A stretch of 64,000 nucleotides of DNA, from positions 53,101,386-53,165,385 of the forward strand of contig CM049322.1 of NCBI GenBank assembly GCA_026874595.1, in the 5' to 3' direction. Of this stretch, positions 25,082 to 39,131 are shown piece after piece. How positions within the stretch are numbered: the first letter of the stretch is position 1; every line of letters begins with the position of its first letter. A program made the translations under genes and the position numbers. Below the pieces are notes generated by a model. The model was given only the letters and a program-made list of their open reading frames with translations, was not told the DNA's origin and ran no database searches. This DNA is from Sipunculus nudus (taxonomy: Eukaryota; Annelida; Sipuncula; Golfingiida; Sipunculidae).

Positions 25082-28000
25082 CTACAGATTATGATTAATC
25101 ACCGCTCGGCCAACCCTGTCTCCTCTTTTCAACTCCATCAGTACCGTGAAAGTGTCCTCTAATGCAACATGAGTTATGGGTGGTCCCTTTATCTGTAAAA
25201 TTGTAAATGTAAAAAAAACTTGAACAGTTTAATAGGCAGATACAAAATTGCAGTTCGATTGCATAATTGCAATTCCATATTTAAAATAATTCTAGGTTAC
25301 CGAATAGAAATCATATGGAACCTGTTCCTTTAAAAGAAAATACGTCATAAGTCACGTGATGAGAACTAAAAGTCACTGTCACTGTATATAACACAAATCC
25401 GGTTATTAAATATCATGTATTCAGTAAAACATTAAGATGCTATTTGAAGACTTTGAGAACAGGTTTTGATTACTGATTAGAAATAATAAAAATGCGATTC
25501 ATCAAATAAAAATTGCTTTGGACCAAAAGGATGACAAAAATCTTATGCCACAGCTAACAAGATCAGAACAAAAGTCACCAAATAACAAGTAAAGGTCATT
25601 ATTAAATATTATATGTTCAATCAAGCATTAAGATACGCTGGTATTTATTTATTCGGGTTTTATGACTTTATGATCAGAGAATTATATGTTATGATCTAAC
25701 ACGACTTTTCTTAATATCGTAGGGCCTATTTCTCCAACTTTCTAGCTAATCTCCCTCCACCTTTTTGTTTGCCGCCATGTCCATCAGTTCCACCATCTGT
25801 CCCTGTGTACCCACGACGGACCCCGTCAGCGAGTTGGCCTTTAGAATGAGCTGCTGAGTGTCCACTTGTAGTGAGCTACCCATCAGACCCACCATCACCA
25901 TCTGTCCGTCCTGGCATAAACGTGAGCGATAATAAGAGTCATAATACGGTACTTATACGCACATCTTCAGCGGAGTTCCTCTATTTTCCTTAATAAACGC
26001 CAGAGGGCACTGGTATTCAGTTACCGTATATATTACAAAATGAAACCTTTGTTAAGTCATATAGTAACCATGCAGAAGAGCAACTGTACTGATCAGCGGA
26101 GTAGCTCGTTGGAGGAATCAAGTGATTTTAGAAAAGTATAAAACAAGTCTAAAAGACCTGAGGACTATGATATCTATGAATTTTCCTAATATTGCGTTCC
26201 CCAACCTCCAGAGTATACATAATCTTACCTAGCCAACTACAAAACGCCAGTATATCTTGTGAGGGTTACAGGTACAGAATTGTCAGCCAATACAAACACG
26301 ATTATTTGAAAAAAAAATATTTCGAACTCTCATACAAAAAACAACAATTAAAGCTACTTAATCATTTTCAAAAATGTGTGTATTATTTCGCGTTATTAGC
26401 TCATTATTGCAGAGTAAAAAAGTTTACAAGCAGAACCATGTAACTGCTCTCTCCAATTAAACTGTTTAATGGGATCTTATGGTTCTGTATGGAGTAAAGC
26501 AGGTCACTTGATCCTGTTTACTATAACATGATAAATGACTATATGCAGAATTCTGAAACAAAGAGAAAAAACGTGAAAGAAGGCATAGGAAAACACCGGT
26601 TTGAAGCCTTAAAAATCTTGATTTGTGAAGTTGCGCCGGACGGCCACCAGGTAGCGTGAGTTTATGTTTGGCGCTACTGCAAGCCTATTTCAACTAGGGT
26701 ACAGGATTAAGGAAACGATTTTTAAAATGAAGTATTGGCATTTAAAATTTATACAAACCGGATCCAGACACCGGAAGATGGCCGTGGAGGTGGACGAGTG
26801 ACAGACGAAGTCAACCACGGCTTGGATCCCACCTAGTGCGTCTTTCATATTGCCTGCGTTCTCATCCGGGTCAGCTGGTTTTAGAAAATGTCATACGTTG
26901 CAAATAATTTTGAAAAAATCGTAGCCATTGAATACTAATGAAGACGATACATTTTCACATTAGTTCTTCATTTCTTTTTCAGAAAACACTTAAATATGTT
27001 CCTGAAACTAGTGTCCACTTGTTTTTTTTATAAATATTATTTAAATGTTATATTTTTTCAGTGTTTCCTGGAAGTAACTATATACGGCATTTAAGAATTT
27101 TAAGAGAATTCTCCATTTCATGTTTCACAACTTTTATTACTCTTTCCATTGACGTGATCATATCTCTCCCTGTATGAGTATCCATCTTTGTTTTAGCTGG
27201 TTATATTTTATAGTGTGTACACCATCCAGTCAGCAGCTGTTAACTGAGGCTGTTTTTGTTTGTTACTTGATTGCCAGAAGTGTGGCTGATACAATGTAAT
27301 ACGTAGAGTGTTTTCTCATATTTTTTAAATAACCTAGTTTCTTCAATATTGTGTAAGGAAGATGTTTATTTCATTGGTTGAAAATTCGGTTCGTTAATGT
27401 TCTACCCTATAAGAGCATTATACATGGCAACTAAACGTGAATAATAGTGGATTAAATTTACCATAGCGGAAATGTGAGAGAATTGAAAATAATCTATGAA
27501 ATTTTCTCTCAGATCACTCATTTTATGTAAGGTTATTGCGCCATATAGAAAATTCCGTTTAGACAAACCGTTGGGATTCCAAAGAAAGGTTTTGTCCGCT
27601 CCTGCTTCTAGTGCCGCTGGGAACTTGGTTTTCTGGAAAGTATAAATACTCCTATCAAAGTACTTTTATAGGGAACCGTGTAACTAGCACAGGTCACATG
27701 ATAGTGATCTGCATTGTTACGTCACACATATGTCACATATGAAAACGAAGTTTTGGAAATTATAAGCAGGAACAGAAGCTGGGAAGATTCACACGCAATT
27801 TTATGAAACAAGAATCTTGTGTTGCACGATTTAGCCATGGTAAACACGACGTGAAAGGAAAGATGATTTTTTAATCCGTGTTCTACCCTTGTCTAGTGTG
27901 AACTTTCACAGCCGGATATAACTTTATATTTTTAATCAAAATAGTGGATTAATTAGAAATATTCCTTCTAAGAAATGCAAGTCTCCGCCTATTGCTGGAT

Positions 28001-31000
28001 AGTACGTGTTCGCACATCTTTCGCCAATATTCCGAAGTTCATTGGTGCATAAGTGACTATACAAATGTGAATATTCCTTGATGACGTTCTTTAATCTGGA
28101 TAATGTTCCGGATACACCGAATTTCTTTATTGACCCGTTCCCGAAATGCCCTGATAGTTTCATGACATTCCATGCATAACTGCATGAGTTAGGTAGTGAA
28201 CATACACACACGCACGGGGTTGAACGCATACCCCACCTGGCTGGAGCGAAAAGGTTACTGAAGTGGACGTATTCATCCTTAAAATGGGAACGTGGCATCA
28301 GATAAGATGTATTCATTCAAAAGAAAATTCATTAATTTGTAAATATAGACGATATGGCCCACCGATATGTCTGACACGGCCACATTTGTCTCCTTGGGAA
28401 GGATCAGCTTAGCCAGCTCTACCCCCCACAGACCGAGGCCTCCAGCTCCAACGATCAACACGTTAGCTATACCTGAAACAAGAGACGTAACAAGCCCAAC
28501 CAAGACGCATCTATTTTGTTTTATGCTGCACGTTTTGTATTGCTTGCCTTACTTTTACATAAAACAATAAGAAAATTTGCAGTTTTTGTTTGGTCCCCCC
28601 CCCCCCCCCAGCTGTGGAAGTAGCTGGAAAAAGGTTGTGAAAACCTGTATGGAATTTCAGATGGGCCAATGTCACCCATTAAAATTACTTTTGTGACCTT
28701 GAAAAAATGCATCAAGGTCACCCATTTTTTAACTTGACTTAGCCCATCATGAGGTGTGTCAATGCTGCGAGTTTAGAGATTGTGCCTCGAATTCTTTTCA
28801 ATTTATTGCGTTTACATCATTTAAGCATTATCGCTTCTGTGATCTTGATACATGTCATTGTCATCCATATTCAAACACCAAGAAACACTGTAAAGAAAAA
28901 AAGAACAGTAAAGAAATACAACCTGAAGTCTGAATACTCCTAAGGACAGTATCCTTCACTCGGCAGATGGCGTTGTATGCGGTGATACCGGAACAGGAAA
29001 TAATAGCTCCCAGGTCAAGTGAAAGGCCCTCGGGTGCACGGTTTAGCCATGTGACCTTGGCAACTGACACATAATGCTGAAAACTGTAGATAAACAATTC
29101 TCATAGTAGGCATATAAACCTGATATGTGGTGATAAATACAGCAACATAAAAATTACACCAAATGTTTTTATATATCAACATGTCTAATCCACCAGACGT
29201 CGCTTTAACAGCGGCTGTTACTTCCCTCTCATGTTATGAAAGTCTCTGAACCTCCAACATGACTGAGACCAAGCCTGACCCTTATTTCTAAACCTTTGAC
29301 TTGGTCATGATTTTATGATTGTTTTTTGGTTTTTTTTTCCTTTGGTTGATCATGGGCTAGACCAAATATCATAACCTTTGACCTTATCCTGGCCCCTAAG
29401 GGAATAGGCTGGTCTCTTAACTTTATGCTGGTTCATCATACATATCTCTACATGGTACTAATCGCTGCTCTTCTCGAACAGATATTCAGTAATACGTCAT
29501 GATGAATATTGGTGGAAATAATACGTACACAGATAGAAATGGGGCAGAATTTCCTTTTAAAGAAATATTAAAAACAATGTGACAATCATTAAAAACGATT
29601 TAGAATTATACATAATATTTTTAGGCCACAACTTAAATATTACAAAATGTTTCTAGGATTCTGGAAGCTAAATATATGGAGTGAAAGGGCACTTCTATTT
29701 ATCTAATAGAAGAAAGGAGACGTGCAAGAAGGTTACAATATTTGCTTCGAATGTTTCAACTGGTCCTTATAAAGAACATGAACTATTGTCTGTTTTCAAT
29801 AATACCCTTTTAAATAAATTTTGCATTATTAACATTCGCAAAATTATCTTTATCTGACCTCGGTCCAAATAGCAATCTGCCATTTCTTTTGCGTTTGTTG
29901 CGGGTAAAATGTATGCATGTGTATAATATATATATATATATATAAATATATATATATTTATATATATATATCACAGTGTAGATGGGAATCCAGTTCCATT
30001 CGGAACTCGCCTAGTTCAGTTGGCAATCTCAATCTCAACTAGTTGACATTGGAATATTCCAATGTACACTGGTTCAAACTGGGATATCCAGAAGTGAACC
30101 TGCTCACTTGGGATATCCTGAACTACACTAGTTTACATGAGAATACCTAAACCTTATTGTAAAGGAATTTTTCCCCTTTTCTGTTAAATGAACACTATAA
30201 TATATATTTTAATTTAATACCAGGGTGACAATACATGGCCAACCTCAGAACATCTAGTAGCTGCAAAACAATTAATGATATTAAAATTAATCAATACATA
30301 AATGAGACACACGTACATTCCAAAATAAACAAGCAAGAATCCATGCATAAAGATGCTCTTTTATTATATCTTTATTCCATAACAACATTGTAATCACAAT
30401 GTAAACTATGCAGGATGCATAAAATAAATGATTAAAACCCTGAGGATAAATTTAAAAATGATAAGCACACAGAAATATAGAAAGAGTAGAGTAAACCAGT
30501 AAGCTTTCTTGTTTAATAACAATTACAAGGTTGTAACGCTTCTAAGCATAAAAAAAAATGTTTCATCTTTCCTTATAATTGCATTATTTGTTAAACCAAC
30601 ATCCACTATCTGTAAGACTGCAAGCATATAAAACAACATCCTCCACATGTGAAAGGCTGTAAGCATATAAAAATAACATCCACTACATTTGTAAGGCTTT
30701 AAGCATGTAAGATCGAAATCCACTACAGCTAAAGCAACAGACCTAGTGATGAATTATTTTAATACAGTTACATAAGACGTGTTAGGTAACGAGCTCATGC
30801 GGTTTTTCTTCTGTGTAGACAATTGCAAACTTTACCCAATAAAAGTTGTTCTTCTGATGTAAACTTTTTTAAGAACATCAGCTGGCGAATTGAGACTGCA
30901 ACGCATACATACAACAATGTACAATAAAACCTAGCAGCAATTTTACAAACTATACCAGATAATGCAACGCGGTCTAACAATTACATTTTGTTCTGGCAGC

Positions 31001-33763
31001 GTGCTGATAAGGGGTGGCACTTGGTACAACATTTGAGATTATTTTCTTGCATATACAGCGTTTATCGATATAACTTCAACCAAAGTTACAATGTCTACTG
31101 ATGTCTGTTGACCTCCAGCTGCTGAATTCCCTTGAAGCTGTCAGAACAGATAGATTCTGAAGGGCAGCTAGATCAGTATTCCCCAGTGCAGCAAAATACA
31201 CTTTGACAAGTCTACTAGATCCTCGGGTGCAAATTTCAGCTGAAGAATACATGCAGGAGTATAGAGCTTGTAGGCTATTGTTGAACCGTTTTTGATATCC
31301 TTAACTTTACATGGGCTGATACGGGCACCCGTGATCGTGCGATCTACATGGTGCTTGTTATTGCCTGCAGTATCCCAAACTTTGTAGGATTCCTGAGATG
31401 ATTTGTTTTCAGTCATGTGTTTGGTAGCTTCACGGCTAGCACAGGATATGTAGTTGAGCGATGCTTCCCTGCGTAGTTTGGCGTATGGCGTTTTAGGGTC
31501 ATCATTCTCCGTGTCACACAGTGGCCACGCTACTAACTGACCTACAGTTAATCTCATTAAGAGATTTTATTCAGAAGGTACAACTGTGCCATCCATAACA
31601 TTGCTGATTTGTACAACTGTGCATTTAAGCTTGTTGACTGAATGGGCATGAACTAATGGCTTTTTCATCATGTATTAAACTAAAACTACACGGTTATCTC
31701 CAATTAACTGGTACAGGTGTCCACGCTTCATGGAGGTTTAGACTGGTCAGGTAGAGCAGGCTGGATTTGTTGACTGGACTGATCTACTGCTGGGTCTTAG
31801 ATTCCTGAAGTTGGTTGATTTGGATTGTTAGTCCGGTCCAGTGTTAAACTTGTGACTATAGCGGTTGCTTTAGTGACGAGCTTGTTGTGGGTGGAAAAAT
31901 CTTAATGGTAGTGTTTGTCTGACTCTGAAGTAATATCAGTATCATTAACTCCCCCTGCAATCATGTGTTCAAGTACATCTAAAGAAATGTCATCATCTAC
32001 TGGGACTTCTTTCTCCTCTGTACTCTCTGGGTCCATGTTTTCCTCATCACGCAAACTTTGTTTGGTTTATATTTCAAGGTCATGGTAATTCAGCCTTGGT
32101 TGCTGTCCAAAGACGAATTCGTTGGGAGTCTTTCCTGCTACAGCTGAGGTAAAAGTATTCATTGCATGTGTTACGTACTACACCCGTTTGGTCCCCCCTT
32201 TCTCATTTTCATCCAACCACTTTCAAATTTTATTTTTAGGTCCCCATTACTTTCAACACAACTCTGACTTAGGGGATGCCTTGGTCGGCCATGACGTATG
32301 ACCAAACCTGGCCATAGCTGAGTAACAACAGTGATCACATTCGCGACAGACTTTCACCCATTGTCAGATTGTAATATCGTTGCTGGTCCAAAAGCAAAAA
32401 AAAAACAATTCAATTAGCTTTTCTGCTACTTTATCATCTTTCTAGGAAGTTAGACGATACGCCCAACTCAATTATTTTAAATGATCTCTGTCGTAGAGAA
32501 TCTACTTTAATGCTCCATCTGGATGGCTTGACAATAATAAGTGTTGACATATCGTTAAGGTCCATCCGAACGCGTGTGAGGAAACCCTGTGAGACTGTAA
32601 GTTTGCCAGATTTGGGTTTCTTTACGCTCTTCCTGGTATTACATTCCGGACAGGTCTTTAGAAATAGGGTGACAGCAGAGGTATTTACCAAAGCATACAT
32701 CCTCTTTACTTCATTGTATGTTTTGTCCCGGGTTGTATGTCCCACTCTTTGGTGACAACGTTTTATCACATCAAAAAGTTCATCTTGAGTTGTAACAGGG
32801 CAAGAAGAGTTCTTTTAAAAGACGGCCTGTTCATACCAATGCTTTCCACATTAATGTGTATCTTACACCAGAACTTGAATTTGGCCCCATTTTCATTCTT
32901 GCACCCTTCATTACAATCTAGTGTGTCAATGGCTCTTTGGCAATGACATACTTCCCTTGCTTTTGAATCCTCAGTGAAGAAACTGATTGTTCTGGAATTC
33001 CATTGTTGTTCCATTGTAACTTCTAGGAACAAATGAATGATCTGCTAAGGTCCTGAAATCCTTTTATACCTTCCAATGTTCATACATTAGCACTCTGGTG
33101 TATAAGCCATTGCCTACACAATGCTGTTATGTACAAACCGTAAAGATTAATCAACATTATTTGTCTCACATATGTGATGTACATATATGATAAAAGCTAC
33201 CCGCACTAAGTTACACAAAAACTACTCAAGCTAGAACAAACAATCCTTTAATTAATTAAAACTGGAGTAATGACTTCGTGAACAAAGGGTAAAACAACCC
33301 AACTTAATCAATGTTGGATAACTGATTCAGTAATCGAAGGTGTCAGGGAGAAATCGTTTGGAAATATCTGCCTTGTAGAGTGGATCAAAGACTAATAAAT
33401 ATTAAACTGTGTGTGTACTAATGAATGATTAAGATATATTAAGGTAAAACAATGTGTCATCTTGAAAACGAAATGACACGAATAAATCTTTCTAATTAAG
33501 ATCTTAATACATACCAGGTCAACTTTTCCGTGTTAAAATAAGAATATACTCATTCATTATTTTGGATAAAGGAAAAAACACTATTCTTTATTGATTCACT
33601 GTCATTACATGAAATTGTGTTTACATGAAAACAAATTGACATAAATAAACCTTGCTAATTAAGATCTGAATACATACAAAAAAAGTTTTACACATAGAAA
33701 TATGAATAGCAAACGATCCGGCACAATATGTGATGATTGTCATGTTGGATACCAAACACAATC

Positions 33764-33825
<62 letters not shown>

Positions 33826-33847
33826 CGTAATAAAACGCTCCAACATG

Positions 33848-33910
<63 letters not shown>

Positions 33911-35507
33911 CAGTTGCATTTAGTCATCATTTTGTTTCAAAAACAACTAATGGCAGAGTATTTAATGGGTGACCAGAGCATTTCAATGTTGTATAGAAAG
34001 AACTAAACTAGGTTTTCTACAGGTATTTCATGACTAATAAGTTTCAAACCACACGCTCAGAGTGTGAGTAGGCTTCTATATCTAGAAAGAGCTCATATCG
34101 TGTGGTACGAAACTAATTAGTCATGAAATGCCTGAAGAATACCTAGTTTACCTCTAACTATACAACGATATATATATATATATATATAACTACATAAAGA
34201 AAAAAACAGCCAGCTGCTCGAATCGTTTCATATAGATGCATTAGGCAGATCACTCACCATTGAAGTAGTTGATTATTGACAAGCAGAAAAGAGTTTAAAT
34301 CTTATTGTTATTTAAATCAATTACAAAAATAGAACTGTGACTTGTCGTCATAGCAACGGTTATTGTTTAAGAGGTAATTAAGCTCACCCTCCGTCCACGT
34401 GTAGGGTACCAAACGCATGTTGTCTCCGTGTCGGACAGATTGGCTGCTGACCAGTCAGACAAAACTTGCATTCACCGCAGCCCGGCCAAGGGTAAACTAC
34501 CACGTGATCACCCACTCTCAAGTCAGTGGATGCTGGTTCACGAAGAATAAGAATGTATCATTTGAATAATTATTACTTTGTTTGTAAATGTAAATGTGTG
34601 TCTATATGAAATCCAATAAATCGTCAGCTCAATGAAATGGTACCGCTCCTTCTCTTTAAAAAAACACGAGAGTTAAACGGCGTACATGTATAAGTAATAA
34701 ATACATCAGAACGAAATGTCGGGTTCCCTGAGAAAGCTATGGGATTGCCACTTCTGTCCCTTGAAGCTTTTAATGTTATAATGATACATTTGAATAATAA
34801 TTTATTAAACTTCTATCTTAAATTTTATACCTAGGATTCACCCATACAATATTTTGAGTGCCTTATCAAATAATATTGCACGTTGTTATATTATACTTAT
34901 TTATTAGAAAAACAAACGGATCTTGTTCATATAATTTTACAAAGAAAATCAAACACTAGAATGATTTAAACGTTTAAAAGCGGTAAAGGTTACATTACAA
35001 ATGTGTCAGAGCGCTACAGACTGGGGAAGAAAAGAGTCTGTCATGTACTGTTTGAGGAAGGATTCTTTTATTTGTTTTAACTGGCGTTATTGATCCTGCT
35101 GATGGTTTTTGTCAGCTGATATGTTGGCTGCCATGACACGGGACAGGCAGCGGCCTAGGACAAGGTTTGTTTTTAGTTGATATTCAAGCAATCAATTTTG
35201 ATGGTTACACGTCGTCAGATTCTGCTGGTTCCAAGACAGAGCAGTTCTCGTCCTCCTGCCCAGGTTATGCCAGGTGGTCCAGGCAGGTGGTTTTTTCCCG
35301 CTCAGTCTAAATTTCCCCCAGTTAAATGAATTCAACATGGTATGTTTTGTTGAAAGTCGCGTTGGTACTCCTTTATGATCGGCTGGCTAATGACGTAACT
35401 GTCATCGTAATTTAATACAGCAAACTATGTATAACAATGTAACGGGCCACAGAATTTGTCGATGCTTTGGAATTATTATATACATCCATGGTACTACGGG
35501 GTGTACG

Positions 35508-35582
<75 letters not shown>

Positions 35583-38500
35583 ACGGGGCGCCACTTAACG
35601 AAGAACTGTGTTTGGCTTTGATGATCTAGGACCTAAAAAACTGGTGGATGATATCAGATGAAATATCATGATTTACATTAGATTTATCCGAGACCGCAAA
35701 AAGGGTCGTCAATTGCGGTGTGGTTATTTTGTCTGATGGTCGTTAGGCGGGAATTCACTGTATAGAACTCATTGATTTTTTTTCAGAGATACATAACTGT
35801 CTGCTTTTTTTTATACTGAAGTTCTAATCGAGTTCATCGGTCATTGAAAATATTGACGAATTCAAAATATCCTTCAATAGACATTTTAATGTCCACTGCG
35901 TACCTTGGAGTACTTCTTCTCCTAGACTGTGTATCACACCTGACATCTCATGTCCTGAAATAAAAAAATTGAGTCAGAGAACCAGACTGTAAACATGTTT
36001 TATGAACGATTACAATGTATTTATTTCTTTCATTTAAGTTTAGCTCAATGTGTCACGCCCATTGTGTGTCAGTCCAATATCTGAGATCGATAAGCCGGAA
36101 CTTACCCAAAACTTTAGCTAACGGACTTCCGGTTCCTCTCTCGATATAGTGAAGGTCGCTGTGACATATTCCGGAATAAAGTAACTAGAATATAAAAATT
36201 CAGAGCCATTATTGAAATGAACGATAGTTCCTTTACAAATACATGGCAATGTAATTGTTGCCAAGCAACCAAGCTCTCACCAGGTACACCCGCTCTGCTA
36301 AGGGACAGGACCTAAGAGGGGTTCCCCTCACAGTCTATAGAAATACTATCATGAAAATAGATGATGGTGTAGTTTATAGTGGTCGTTTAATTTCCATCGA
36401 TTTGTTTCCGATATGAAAAACAAATGTATCTTCTATAGTATTTTGCTCTTTGTTGTTTCTTTAAAGAATTACACAGAAATTCAATTTAAAGCTTTCCTTT
36501 GCATATGTCCAATCTTAAAAGTATAAATCGTTAATGATATGTAGAAATATAAAATGTAATCATGTAAACAATCACCCTAACGGTATTGCACTATTATAGT
36601 TAATTATTACAAATATACCATATGTACACCAATTACTTTTGTGGTGTCGATAATAAAAAGTTACTGGAAAAATATGTCCGAAGAATTAGCGTGTTATCTG
36701 TTTATCATTGGATGTATTATCAGACATAATTAATGTGAAAAGTCTTCAGCATTCATCTTTATCCCTAAAATCAGGAGGAGGGAAAGCTACCCTTTGTCCT
36801 TCCAGAGATGACGGCCCAAGTTTTTATTATCCCTAATTGTACATAAGAATCATCTTTGCAAAATTTAAGTGTATACCTAGGTAAACTGTAATTATATTTA
36901 TATAATATTTATACTTCTGTGTCTTTATTTAAACATATATTTTATACTATAACATAAATTATATACTGTGCATAAACAGATTTGCCTTTATGTTGTTCGG
37001 AGAAAAAATGATAATTATTTCATAAGCTAAAAAAAATAAATTTTCATAAGAGGAGGAATTTTTACGATTTAAATTCATATAAATAAGTATGAAATATATA
37101 TATGTGTGTGTGTACTTATTTTATTTTATTTATGTATTGCCTGTGTTGATATTTAATTAAAGGGCTAAAAAAGCTGTTGCGTTATTTTTGTAGCTATATC
37201 TTATACCTTGAGATGATAACGTTTTTATTCGGTTGGTCTTACGAAAAGTGGATATCCGTTCGAAGAAAATACATTCGGACATTGTGTGACCGATTTTCTG
37301 AGAATCCAGGGTAGAATTTTATACGAGGAATGGCATAGCCCTACGGTTAGTGCATTTATATATTCAGATACTCGCTCAAATGTCTTAACAACCAGTTTTG
37401 ACTGATTGGTTAATCCTACCGTCGTGCATGTCGAACCTGGAATCAAAATAAAAATTAATTAATATTTCGACACATTGATGCATTTTTTTCATTAAATTTG
37501 TAGTAAGACTAAACAGGCCATGGACGTACCCTAAATAAAAATACATATGAGCATCTATTTGTGTAGCACATTGTACGTTCGTCTTAATACCAACCAAACA
37601 TTTATACTGATCATCTAAATTAGATTGAAACAAAGCGTATTGGCACGTATTGAATCAAATGGGATGGCCCGAATTATAGTGACTGCTTGTAGTTGACAGT
37701 GAGCTATTTGGGGTATGTACGGTATGAGAACCGGACGTTAAGAAGTTATACAAACCAGCGTTGTTGTTTCTGTGACTATGAGACTGTCCAGATAAAGGCA
37801 GTGACCATCTCAGTCGAGTATCAGTTATGTTCGACATGGTACAGCCAAGGTGACAAAGTGTGTACAGCCGTCTTAACACTAAAAGCCTGACAAACACGGG
37901 TTCTCCAATACCAAAAACATCCGGTATCTTATACGCTTCGTGTTCGGCCTGCACACGAAAAGGCGTATTCAAATTGAATTTCAGTACTCTATTTGATAGG
38001 TATTTGATTGATTTCTCGTGTTTGCAGTTAAGGAGCATGCGCGTATATTTGTTCTTCCTGTTGTGCATGCTTTGTGTTAACGGTTTTGGATTTCAATTCA
38101 CTTAACCATGAACTCTATGTGACCTTAACCGCATGTTCATTTAATGAATAATCATGAGCAAAGCAGTTGCGAGCAACGCAACCAGTTAAGTTGCCGTTGG
38201 CAAAGTAAACAGCCAACCAGCTTACAAGCGCAAAATTTTCATAATTCAAGCGACTCTCTTAAACAGAACTAGTCTGTATATAAATACCCCTGTCCGACTG
38301 TTTTTCGGGATATTTATTTGACGAAGGAGAGCGCGATATTTTCATCACTACAGAACAAAGGTTCCAGCTGACGTCATTCAAAGCGACGTTATTCGCGACG
38401 TTATTCGCGACGTTATTCGTCGTCTGTATATAAATACCCCTGTCCGACTCTTTTTCGGGATATTTATTTGACAAAGGAGAGCGCGATATTTTCATCACTA

Positions 38501-39028
38501 CAGAACAAAGGTTCCAGCTGACGTCATTCAAAGCGACGTTATTCGCGACGTTATTCGCGACAGAGCTTTGTGACATCACTAATGTCTTATAAACAGCTCT
38601 CGCAACAGAGTCTTAGAACGGTGAACGGGCGATTTTGGGGCTCATCAGTATTATTTGTTCAAAGGGGCGGAGCGTAAGAGCTCTGGTGACTAGTTTACTT
38701 AGGTCTAACGCGTGTTCACACTGACATGACACGAATGCCGTACTGATGAATTCGGTATCGAAAACACCTCTCGATTATGGTTTCACCGATGCTGATAAAA
38801 AAGCGAATAAATACGCTTGTCGGCGTGGATGTGGAGGCCATTAAAAGGTATTCTATACCATATTCAGTAAGTGTAGGTGTAGTGAGAACACAAAATAGCT
38901 GAAAAAAGAAAACACGTGACTATTACCTTGACGACGGCACCGTGAAGAGGCGGATCAGGAATAGTGGCCTCTCTCAGCACCAATGGTTCACCGAAACGGT
39001 CCAACTCCATACGTTTGTTAACCGCCAT
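25082..39028 (-). CDS. Zinc-dependent alcohol dehydrogenase-like gene B, complete
   Basis: Exons from the start: 38927-39028, 36106-36184, 35904-35954, 34388-34532, 28923-29083, 28363-28472, 27569-27632, 26759-26874, 25761-25910, 25082-25192 (stop TAG at 25082-25084). Total 1089 bp, 362 residues, the usual MDR length. The GroES-like catalytic half has zinc ligands Cys41 (CHSD), His62 (GHE) and Cys156 (SCSGIT); structural zinc Cys96, 99, 102 and 110 (GCGECKFC..C). The Rossmann half has GAGGLG at 188-193, and Asp214 ends the second beta strand, which favours NAD(H). The C-terminal exon reads [13 protein letters not shown]. It probably oxidises an alcohol or reduces an aldehyde in the cytosol (no targeting peptide); substrate unknown. 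An upstream in-frame ATG at 39065-39067 would add 13 residues but is not conserved in A or C. Exon 6 uses a weak donor (GTGGGC). Intron 4 (5.3 kb) holds an integrase relic. Confidence 0.9.
28693..28721. promoter_or_regulatory. Inverted pair of TCAAGGTCA half-sites
   Basis: GTGACCTTGA and TCAAGGTCAC are perfect reverse complements separated by 9 bp, in intron 5 of ADH B. TCAAGGTCA matches the extended half-site of ERR/NR5A-type nuclear receptors. It is conserved in ADH C (44673-44701). It may simply belong to a repeat rich in GACCTTG motifs, so function is unproven. Confidence 0.3.
29926..29971. repeat. (TA)n microsatellite with interruptions
   Basis: TA dinucleotides broken by AAA/TTT; ADH B intron 4. 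Counterpart in C at 45897-45954. Confidence 0.9.
29981..30160. repeat. Degenerate array of 29-30-bp units with core GGGATATCC
   Basis: Successive cores read TGGGAATCC, TTGGCAATC, TTGGAATATTCCAA, TGGGATATCC, TGGGATATCC and GAGAATACC, spaced 29-30 bp and usually followed by an ACTAGTT or ACTGGTT block. One unit holds the perfect 18-bp palindrome CATTGGAATATTCCAATG. Conserved in ADH C intron 4 (about 45962-46135). Confidence 0.6.
31168..33032 (-). pseudogene. Decayed KRBA2/Ginger-like integrase (DDE) gene in intron 4 of ADH B
   Basis: Read from right to left, 32434-32769 encodes an H2C2 integrase zinc finger ([11 protein letters not shown] ... KTCPEC) followed by [15 protein letters not shown], as in KRBA2-type integrases. 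About 32240-32395 encodes the catalytic-core remnant ([22 protein letters not shown]), with the Asp and Glu of the DDE triad recognisable. About 32060-32180 reads [17 protein letters not shown], and 31168-31557 is a C-terminal part (AKLRREAS ... [10 protein letters not shown]). Several stops and frameshifts, including one near a poly-T run at 32398-32406, separate these blocks, so no full protein is made. Family assignment is from motif memory; terminal repeats were not identified. Confidence 0.7.
33768..33911. repeat. Two (TA)n tracts around an AAAGCGT..ACGCTCCAACATGGTA spacer
   Basis: TA tracts at 33768-33821 and 33850-33911 flank a short quasi-palindrome. The C copy keeps a better palindrome (AAAGCGTTTTAAACGCT, at about 49838) and a longer spacer. 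Confidence 0.9.
33989..34166. mobile_element. Hairpin (MITE-like) element in intron 4 of ADH B
   Basis: Arms of about 75 bp are reverse complements: GTTGTATAG..AACTAAACTAGGT..TTTCATGACTAAT..CCACACG on the left, mirrored on the right to CTATACAAC. It is followed directly by a TA tract and preceded, about 80 bp away, by another. There is no coding capacity. The same element is at 50032-50209 in ADH C, where the arms match better. Confidence 0.7.
35507..35580. repeat. (TA)n microsatellite
   Basis: TA tract in ADH B intron 3. The aligned position of intron 3 in ADH C has no tract of this size. Confidence 0.9.
38272..38571. repeat. Two 150-bp tandem repeats in intron 1 of ADH B
   Basis: Copies at 38272-38421 and 38422-38571 are nearly identical. 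Each holds GTCTGTATATAAATACCCCT, a TGACGTCA palindrome and iterated 12-bp GCGACGTTATTC units. 150 bp is a multiple of three, which produces an artificial 106-codon minus-strand frame. There is no equivalent in ADH C intron 1, so the block is specific to B or was lost from C. Confidence 0.85.
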
Positions 39029-39131
39029 GCTCAAACACAGTATTTTCAAACAAAAGGCTGCTGACAAATAATCAATGCACGATTATCACAAAGCCATCTT
39101 TGGACTCAGTCTCGCACTTGATACCTCGACT

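Noticed and set aside
33730-33972. Open frames made of IYIYIY runs here and at many other TA tracts
   Set aside because: Translations of (TA)n microsatellites.
38259-38579. 106-codon minus-strand frame with a doubled [15 protein letters not shown] segment
   Set aside because: It exists only because the 150-bp doublet is a multiple of three; it lies in an intron and resembles no family I know.
39029-39067. Longer N-terminus for ADH B (13 extra residues beginning MSAAFC)
   Set aside because: Not conserved in A or C; the [15 protein letters not shown] start is shared by all three.
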